Origin: an uncultured Phycisphaerales bacterium
Lineage (GTDB): Bacteria; Planctomycetota; Phycisphaerae; UBA1845; CAIVHJ01
DNA length: 10,661 nt
Reading direction: 5' to 3'
Assembly: GCA_903905665.1 (NCBI GenBank)
Contig: CAIVHJ010000185.1
Location: forward strand, 1-10,661
Below are positions 6,356-10,661 of the stretch, piece by piece. Position numbers and translations under genes: made by a program. How positions within the stretch are numbered: the stretch's first letter is position 1; the number at the start of each line of letters is the position of its first letter. Under the pieces are notes generated by a model that was not told the origin of the DNA, ran no database searches, and worked only from the letters and a program-made list of their open reading frames with translations.

Positions 6356-6392
6356 TCGGATTGTTTCCTGCGTATAGAAAGGTACCCGCGCC

Positions 6393-6599
6393 ATGAAGAT
6401 CATACCATTGGTTTTTCTTGTGGGGATGTTGATGCTGCTCGGTTCGAGCATGGGTTGTACGTCCAGTTTCGGGCGAACGGGATCCGAGCGGTTACACATG
6501 TACGGATCAATCACGAATTCCGAAATGAAGATGGCCCTGGACGATGTTGACCACTTCACGATGTCGGAGCGTCGGACGCGTTTGTCTCGATGGCATTGA
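6393..6599 (+). CDS. Small lipoprotein, unknown function
   Basis: A 68-residue protein. The N-terminus is a lipoprotein signal: MKIIPLVFLVGMLMLLGSS, then MGC with Cys22 as the likely lipidated residue. The lipobox SMGC is slightly off consensus at -3. The mature part of about 47 residues is polar and ends MSERRTRLSRWH, a basic tail. I do not recognise a named family; it has the look of the small conserved lipoproteins in Planctomycetota, but that is an impression. ATG at 6393 has AGAAAGG about ten bases upstream. A promoter precedes it and a strong terminator follows its stop by about 24 bases, so it is probably a single-gene transcript. Location would be a membrane, anchored by lipid. Confidence 0.8.
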   Translation: MKIIPLVFLVGMLMLLGSSMGCTSSFGRTGSERLHMYGSITNSEMKMALDDVDHFTMSERRTRLSRWH

Positions 6600-6622
6600 A
6601 CGGTCTGTTAGATTATCCATTC

Positions 6623-6662
6623 AACGCTCCTGACCACGAAAATCAGGAGCGTTTTCTTTTTC
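6623..6662 (+). terminator. Intrinsic terminator of the small lipoprotein gene
   Basis: AACGCTCCTGA (6623-6633) pairs perfectly with TCAGGAGCGTT (6643-6653) around a nine-base loop, and the right arm runs directly into TTCTTTTTCT. Eleven base pairs plus a T-rich tail make this a classical rho-independent terminator. It separates the lipoprotein from tyrS, which must therefore have its own promoter in 6663-6765. Confidence 0.88.
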
Positions 6663-6765
6663 TCCACGGACGCTGTTTGCGCGGGTTTCGTTATTGTTCA
6701 AAGGATTCGTGACGAAAACGCAGGACGACCTTGATTTGCGGCCATGCCGAAGTGACAATCAGACC

Positions 6766-7971
6766 ATGACCATTAACTCCCATATCGAATTGCTGTCCCG
6801 TGGATGCGAACGAATTTTCACCATCGAGGATTTGCGAACCAAACTGGAAAAATCCTCGAAGGTAAAGCATCCGCTTCGCGTGAAACTGGGGATGGATCCG
6901 ACGGCGCCGGACATTCACCTGGGCCATACCGTCGTATTGCGGAAGATGCGGCAGTTTCAAGACATAGGTCACAAAGCAGTTCTGATCATCGGGGACTACA
7001 CGGCACTGGTCGGTGATCCCAGCGGCAAGAGTTCGACCCGCCCCATGCTGGAACCCGACGAGATCGAGCGCAATGCCCAAACATACCTGCAACAGGCGGG
7101 TCATGTGCTCGATTTGTCGCCGGACAAACTTGAAGTTCGTCGCAACAGCGAATGGCTAAGCCCGATGAATTTCGGTGACGTGTTGAAACTCGCGAGCAAA
7201 AAAACCGTCGCGCGGATGCTCGAACGCGACATGTTCGAGAAGCGTTTCAAATCCGGCGTGGAAATCGGCATCCATGAATTTTTGTATCCGCTGATGCAAG
7301 GGTGGGACAGCGTGTGCATTCGGGCCGACGTGGAACTGGGCGGGACCGATCAGACGTTCAACAATCTTGTGGGGCGTGATCTGCAGAAAATCGAAAGTCA
7401 GGAACCGCAAGTCGTGATGATCATGCCGATTCTCGTCGGACTGGACGGCGTCGAGAAGATGAGTAAATCGCTCGGCAATTATGTCGGAGTCACCGAAGAC
7501 CCCGCCGGCATGTTCGGCAAGTTGATGAGCATTCCGGATTCGCTCATGCCCAACTACTACACGCTGCTGACCTCGGTAGCGGCGGATCAGTTTGCCGCGA
7601 GAATTAAAAACAATCCGCGAGACGCCAAGGTCGCACTCGCTAGGGATATCGTCGCTCAATACCACGGTTCGTCGGCTGGGGATCGCGCCGAAAAGGAATT
7701 TTTTGAAAAAATGGACGGCGGTCTTCCGGACGACATTCCCGATCGGATCATCGCCGCTACTGAAATCCCCGATGGGAAGGTTCCCGCCTACAAATTGGCG
7801 GTCGTGTGCGGATTTGCGACCAGCAACGGGGATGCCCGTCGTCTGATTTCCGGCGGCGGGTTGCGCCTCAATCAACAAAAACTCACCGATCCCAATGCCG
7901 CACTCACCATCAAAACCGGCGACATCGTCCAACGCGGAAAACGCGAATTCGTAAGAATCGTCATTCAATAG
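6766..7971 (+). CDS. tyrS: Tyrosyl-tRNA synthetase
   Basis: A 401-residue class I aminoacyl-tRNA synthetase that charges tRNA-Tyr with tyrosine. The HIGH motif appears as HLGH (51-54) in MDPTAPDIHLGHT; then GDYTALVGDPSGKS (76-89), YPLMQGWDS (174-182), GGTDQ (192-196) at the tyrosine and ATP site, and KMSKS (231-235). The last 65 or so residues form an S4 RNA-binding domain (ARRLISGGGLRLNQQ) that holds the tRNA. The length and the form of the HIGH region point to the branch found in many non-enteric bacteria, distinct from E. coli TyrS. ATG at 6766 is used because the protein then begins at MTINSHIELLSRG, the usual family start; the frame is open back to a TTG at 6694, but those residues have no family counterpart. 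The ribosome-binding site is weak. No T-box leader is seen. Confidence 0.95.
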   Translation: MTINSHIELLSRGCERIFTIEDLRTKLEKSSKVKHPLRVKLGMDPTAPDIHLGHTVVLRKMRQFQDIGHKAVLIIGDYTALVGDPSGKSSTRPMLEPDEIERNAQTYLQQAGHVLDLSPDKLEVRRNSEWLSPMNFGDVLKLASKKTVARMLERDMFEKRFKSGVEIGIHEFLYPLMQGWDSVCIRADVELGGTDQTFNNLVGRDLQKIESQEPQVVMIMPILVGLDGVEKMSKSLGNYVGVTEDPAGMFGKLMSIPDSLMPNYYTLLTSVAADQFAARIKNNPRDAKVALARDIVAQYHGSSAGDRAEKEFFEKMDGGLPDDIPDRIIAATEIPDGKVPAYKLAVVCGFATSNGDARRLISGGGLRLNQQKLTDPNAALTIKTGDIVQRGKREFVRIVIQ

Positions 7972-8194
7972 GATCGATTCGGTGAAAATTCGGGGCGGTA
8001 TAAATGATCTCGGATTTTCCCAATCACACTTGCAGCGACGTACAATGAGGCGGCGATTGCTGGGGATGTGAATTGATCGTGTTCGCTAACGCCACTCCCT
8101 GAACAAGTTGATCCACGACCTGGACAGATCGGTCAGCGAGACCTATGAACGACAGAAAGGTGAGGTCGAATGATAAAAGTCGGCGACGTGGGCG
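7972..8194. other. Intergenic region after tyrS
   Basis: Just after tyrS, GAAAATTCG (7984-7992) can pair with CGGATTTTC (8011-8019) with one wobble, a weak stem with an 18-base loop and no T-run, possibly a poor terminator. A short open frame that looks like a coding remnant lies at 8090-8173. A small GGGC-GCTA-GCCC hairpin spans 8190-8201. No RNA gene is seen. Confidence 0.5.
8090..8173 (+). pseudogene. Possible remnant of a coding region (C-terminal end only)
   Basis: A frame free of stops from 8090 to TGA at 8171-8173 encodes LNKLIHDLDRSVSETYERQK in its middle, amphipathic and protein-like in composition, unlike the surrounding DNA. There is no convincing start codon or ribosome-binding site, and a TAA at 8087-8089 cuts it off upstream. 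It could be the tail of a gene lost by deletion, or a chance frame. I cannot assign a family. Confidence 0.25.
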
Positions 8195-8860
8195 CTAGCC
8201 CGCGTTCGCTGCGCTTCCTTGTTCGGTGCGTTCGTCACTCGCAGGCATCTCAGCCTGGAGGTCTAGATTGTGACCCGTTACTGAGATCCTATAACAATGG
8301 GTCTGTGGCAGGTATGAACTCCATTCGTCCAACTGATCATGGTGCAGCGTCATCCGCACCCGCACGCCGCGAGCCCCAACCCTCTCATACTCTATATCGT
8401 ACCACCATCCTTGATTGGGGCCAGCCTGCCCGGCGAGGGGAACCGACACGATCTCCTCCAAGAAAGCGTCGCGAAGGCGAAGGACCTTTAGCTCCCTGAT
8501 GGCCGGCCCAATGGCAGGACCAAGGTGTAAAGAAACGACGAACTCTGGCACCCCATCCATATCGAGGTCGATGGCATCAACATCCATTCCGTAATTACAT
8601 TCGTATACTCTTGACGTGATCTCCCGCATGTCCTGGTCGTATACGACCAATCGGGAACACCACATATGGCGCCGCTGAGACTCCTCGGCATCGTCTACAA
8701 TTTGCATGACATGTGCCCGATGGAAGGAGGACGGTAACTCCACTGCATGATCGATAGAGTCTGACGTGTGGGCAAAGGCGGCGGCTCCGCCATCAATGCG
8801 CATGTTCGTGCTTGCACATCCGCACAATCCAACAGAGAGAAGTGAGCAGAAATATCGCAT
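8195..8860 (-). CDS. Predicted lipoprotein with a DxDxDG motif, unknown function
   Basis: A 221-residue protein. The first 15 residues, MRYFCSLLSVGLCGC, are a short signal with the lipobox LCGC and Cys15 as the lipidated residue. The mature part has AIDLDMDGVPEFVVSL at 96-111, in which Asp98, Asp100 and Asp102 form a DxDxDG calcium-loop-like motif followed by a strand, similar to FG-GAP/VCBS-type repeats. Only one such unit is seen. Tryptophan- and tyrosine-rich strands (WWYDIEYERV, about 157-166) suggest a beta-rich fold. No enzyme motif is visible. The start ATG at 8860 has only a weak G-rich site (GGGG about 14 bases upstream). The last 15 residues are low in complexity and may be a drifted end. 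It stands alone between palindrome-rich DNA and the remnant near tyrS. Confidence 0.72.
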   Translation of the reverse strand: MRYFCSLLSVGLCGCASTNMRIDGGAAAFAHTSDSIDHAVELPSSFHRAHVMQIVDDAEESQRRHMWCSRLVVYDQDMREITSRVYECNYGMDVDAIDLDMDGVPEFVVSLHLGPAIGPAIRELKVLRLRDAFLEEIVSVPLAGQAGPNQGWWYDIEYERVGARGVRVRMTLHHDQLDEWSSYLPQTHCYRISVTGHNLDLQAEMPASDERTEQGSAANAG

Positions 8861-9414
8861 TTTACACCGAATTCCCCATTCTACCTAAAATCTTCATTGG
8901 ACGGAGAACAGGCCCAAGTCGAGACCGAGTCTGACCTCGGCCAACGGCGATGTCAAGGTTAAAAATTCATTCTGACAACCTCCCTGGCACCTCTTCGCCG
9001 CGAGAAGGCCGGACCTGCATTGGCAAGCGTAACGCAGATAATTCAACCCTGCTGGGGTTGGTGATTTGTCGTAATTCGATCCCGCAGGCTCGCGCCTGCG
9101 GCTAATCATGTTGGTCCCCTTCGGGGACGAATTCAAAATCAATTATTGCGGTTGTAGGTTGGCGTCTGTGACTATTCACGTTTGTCCCCGTCAGGGACAT
9201 CTTGCGATGATATTGTTATCTGTGTGAATCATCCAAGAATATGATTCGATATTCTTCATCCCCGTCAGGGGATGAACACGATTAGCCACAGGTGAAACCT
9301 GTGGACAAGAGGCACGGATGATCATTATCCAACCCTGAAAGGGTTGAATAACCAAGCGTCGATTCAGCAGATGATGAACGACACCCGGTTACATAAAACG
9401 CGGCGATCAACTCA
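8861..9414. other. Long intergenic region carrying the palindrome cluster
   Basis: No convincing gene lies here. A minus-strand frame of 82 codons at 8894-9142 is rejected because it has no ribosome site and its first third is made of palindromic repeats. The first 180 bases hold nothing I recognise; 9044-9346 holds seven perfect inverted repeats, described separately; 9347-9414 is plain sequence. Confidence 0.65.
9044..9346. repeat. Cluster of seven REP-like palindromes
   Basis: Seven perfect inverted repeats lie within 303 bases. They are CAACCC/GGGTTG (9044-9060), CCGCAGGC/GCCTGCGG (9082-9101), GTCCCC-TTC-GGGGAC (9114-9128), TGTCCC/GGGACA (9183-9199), TTCATCCCC/GGGGATGAA (9255-9276), CCACAGGT-GAA-ACCTGTGG (9286-9304) and CAACCCT-GAA-AGGGTTG (9330-9346). 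Stems are 6-9 bases, loops 3-5 bases, and three share a GAA or TTC loop. The first and last share the same stem. They differ in sequence, so this is a mosaic of repeat types rather than one tandem array. Such units resemble REP elements mobilised by RAYT (IS200-like Y1) transposases; no transposase is in the window. Confidence 0.75.
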
Positions 9415-9498
9415 TCATTCCGTCCTGCCTGCGACGCCACCGACTGTACTAAGAATCAATAAAAACCACACGACAAGTTTATCAAAATGTTTTCGCAT
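9415..9498 (-). CDS. Short ORF encoding a 27-residue signal-peptide-like protein
   Basis: ATG at 9498 is preceded by AAAAGGA with seven bases between, a good ribosome-binding site. The product begins MRKHFDKLVVWFLLIL and ends STVGGVAGRTE before TGA at 9417-9415. It has a basic N-terminus, one hydrophobic core of about 12 residues and a VAG-like cleavage region, so it looks like a complete signal peptide with almost nothing after it. It may be a tiny membrane protein, or the surviving 5' end of a secreted-protein gene whose body has been lost; the DNA after the stop gives no coding continuation that I can see. Confidence 0.4.
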   Translation of the reverse strand: MRKHFDKLVVWFLLILSTVGGVAGRTE

Positions 9499-9887
9499 GA
9501 CTATTCCTTTTCTGCGACGCTGAATATCGCCTTACCAGCCTTATTCATAATGCGCTATTAGTAAACTTCCGCCCCATCTCTACGCTTCGATGGTCGCGCT
9601 CGCCGTTTCGCTCTAGCGTACGTGGCTGGGGGGCCATTTCACAACATGGTATCTTCTTCGTTTCGGGCCGAAAATCGGACTTGTTTTCGTACCTCTGAAA
9701 ATACATGCGCCAACGGCGATTTTGGAGCGCAGTACGAGTTGTTTTTATCTTACCGCAATGATGCTGATCTTGCACAACTATCGGTCGTAACGTCTTTGCT
9801 CGACGTCTCCTGGCTCAACAAATGGCGAAAGGTTTTCGCGCTCCCGCATCTGGATTCCGCATTCCGCGTTCATCGTTCCGCATTTGC
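9499..9887. other. Intergenic region between the short ORF and fabZ
   Basis: No convincing gene is seen. A minus-strand frame of 76 codons (9545-9775) and a plus-strand frame beginning at 9622 have poor composition and no ribosome site; the latter runs antisense into fabZ. TTTCGG-G-CCGAAA near 9659 is a small palindrome. Short TTCCGC repeats lie at 9843-9884. Confidence 0.5.
9843..9884. repeat. Short ATTCCGC-type repeats downstream of fabZ
   Basis: ATTCCGC occurs twice in tandem (9854-9860, 9861-9867), with variants GTTCCGC (9875-9881) and CCCGCAT (9843-9849) alongside. On the fabZ strand these read GCGGAAT and lie directly after the stop. They are a small low-complexity run with no terminator structure that I can see. 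Confidence 0.5.
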
Positions 9888-10364
9888 TCAGATGGGCATG
9901 CCGGTGATAATGGCTTCAAAGGCGATTCTGCCGTCCACGACTCCCTGTGTGGAGAAAACGATGCGACGGGTGCGGGATTCGAGCATTTGGGCCAGAATGA
10001 TCAATCGTTGGCCGGGCGAGACGGATTCGCGGAACTTCACTTTGTCCACTCCGCCGAAACCCAGAAAAGACGCCTGGAAATTCAAACATTTCATGGCGAA
10101 GAACGAAGCGAGTTGGGCCGCCGATTCGATCATGAGAACGCCGGGCAACAGCGGCCGTCCGGGAATATGGCCGCGCACCCAAAACTCATCGGATCTCACG
10201 TCGCGACGAGCCGCCGCCACTCCATGCTCCATGTCATTGTAGATGATGGCATCGAGTTGCATCATTTCGTAACGATGGGGCAGCACCTCATAAATCTGCT
10301 CTTTCGTAAGGACCACGTGATCAGGATCGAGCGTGCTGATGTCGAATAAAAACGGAGGAGGCAT
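9888..10364 (-). CDS. fabZ: FabZ-type 3-hydroxyacyl-[acyl-carrier-protein] dehydratase
   Basis: A 158-residue hot-dog fold protein. The key block is GHIPGRPLLPGVLMIESAAQ (65-84): His66 and Glu80 are the catalytic pair that removes water from 3-hydroxyacyl-ACP to give trans-2-enoyl-ACP in type II fatty acid synthesis. LPHRYEMMQLD (28-38) is the usual N-terminal motif (LPHRYPFLLVD in typical FabZ), here more divergent, and KVKFRESVSPGQRL (108-121) matches the third family motif. The glutamate marks it as FabZ/FabA-like and the length fits FabZ. The N-terminus PPPFLFDISTLDPD is an extension of about 18 residues. The start ATG at 10364 has no clear ribosome-binding site. Planctomycetes often have several FabZ-like paralogs, and a divergent copy like this could serve another lipid or polyketide route; that is inference. 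The protein should be cytoplasmic. Confidence 0.88.
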   Translation of the reverse strand: MPPPFLFDISTLDPDHVVLTKEQIYEVLPHRYEMMQLDAIIYNDMEHGVAAARRDVRSDEFWVRGHIPGRPLLPGVLMIESAAQLASFFAMKCLNFQASFLGFGGVDKVKFRESVSPGQRLIILAQMLESRTRRIVFSTQGVVDGRIAFEAIITGMPI

Positions 10365-10407
10365 AACTTAACCATTCACCAAAAATCTATTCCTATATAC
10401 CACCCCG

Positions 10408-10487
10408 CCCTTTCAGGGAGGGGTTGGGGGAGGGTCAAAATTTCCTGTTTTCCCCTCACCCTACCCTCTCCCCTCCAAGGGAGAGGG
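10408..10487. repeat. Pair of G-rich repeats in inverted orientation upstream of fabZ
   Basis: CCCT-TTC-AGGG (10408-10418) is followed by a G-rich run GGGAGGGGTTGGGGGAGGG (10416-10434). About 20 bases on, a C-rich run begins (10452-10473), ending in the hairpin CCCTCTCCC/GGGAGAGGG (10464-10472 with 10479-10487). The two halves are degenerate inverted copies of the widespread intergenic element whose core reads CCCTCACCCTA-CCCTCTCCC. Each half has four G-runs on one strand, so G-quadruplexes are possible on opposite strands. It lies about 45 bases upstream of the fabZ start. Confidence 0.7.
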
Positions 10488-10661
10488 GTAATGGAATAGG
10501 CCCTAAACAAGAAAACGGGTCCGACCTCGTCCAGTATCGCTCAGCCCACATCGCACGCTTGCTGCGTGGAATTCCATATCCGCAGGGTCGGCGTTCGCCG
10601 GGAGCGATGATGCCGGCCGGAGATGGCGGGCCGATTCGACTACTTCGGGGTTGCGGATCGG
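10488..10661. other. Unassigned window end
   Basis: A minus-strand frame is open from the window edge to TAG at 10505-10503 (53 codons), and a plus-strand ATG at 10608 has GGGAG just upstream and stays open to the edge. Neither translation resembles a family I know, and no choice between them is possible. Nothing else is recognised. Confidence 0.3.

Noticed and set aside
6694..6765. TTG start extending TyrRS by 24 residues
   Set aside because: The extension lacks a family counterpart, and ATG 6766 gives the normal N-terminus.
8894..9142. Minus-strand open frame of 82 codons
   Set aside because: Its N-terminal third is translated palindromic repeat and there is no ribosome site; the rest has no coherent composition.
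9044..9346. CRISPR array
   Set aside because: The units differ in sequence and spacing; there is no constant repeat with regular spacers and no cas gene.
9622..10242. Plus-strand open frame of 206 codons
   Set aside because: It overlaps fabZ antisense for most of its length and its translation has no recognisable motif.

Overview
The window looks like chromosomal DNA of a planctomycete-type bacterium (Planctomycetota; moderate confidence). The clues are an HU-family protein whose wing reads GRIELRNFGVFEVKRRAAR followed by an acidic tail, small lipoproteins that match no well-known family, the mixture of housekeeping and unknown genes in short loosely packed units, and palindrome-rich intergenic DNA. 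This is inferred from protein style only; no rRNA marker is present.

Layout. Positions 1-3762 are read on the minus strand: a small exported protein (3559-3762), an ALDH7-type aldehyde dehydrogenase (1963-3486), then an AAA ATPase (664-1920) whose stop overlaps the start of a TOPRIM-like DUF4276 protein (122-667), and the first 17 codons of a further gene that leaves the window at position 1. The ATPase/DUF4276 pair resembles a split OLD-like nuclease module of the kind seen in anti-phage defence.

Positions 3850-5638, also minus strand, hold a GloC/YcbL-like metallo-hydrolase and selD. The selD gene is the highlight. Its reading frame runs 23 codons upstream of the ATG that a standard ORF caller would choose, through an in-frame TGA at the active-site position of selenophosphate synthetase. 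It therefore encodes selenocysteine at residue 18, and strong hairpins lie just downstream as candidate SECIS elements. The organism should carry SelA/SelB/SelC and other selenoproteins elsewhere.

Positions 5819-7971 are plus strand: an HU-like nucleoid protein with a structured leader, a small lipoprotein with its own promoter and a strong intrinsic terminator, and tyrosyl-tRNA synthetase (tyrS).

Positions 7972-10661 are sparse: a decayed coding remnant, an unknown lipoprotein (minus), about 1 kb of intergenic DNA carrying seven perfect palindromes and a 27-codon ORF resembling a signal peptide, then a FabZ-type dehydratase (minus) preceded by an inverted pair of G-rich repeats. The last 160 bases are unassigned.
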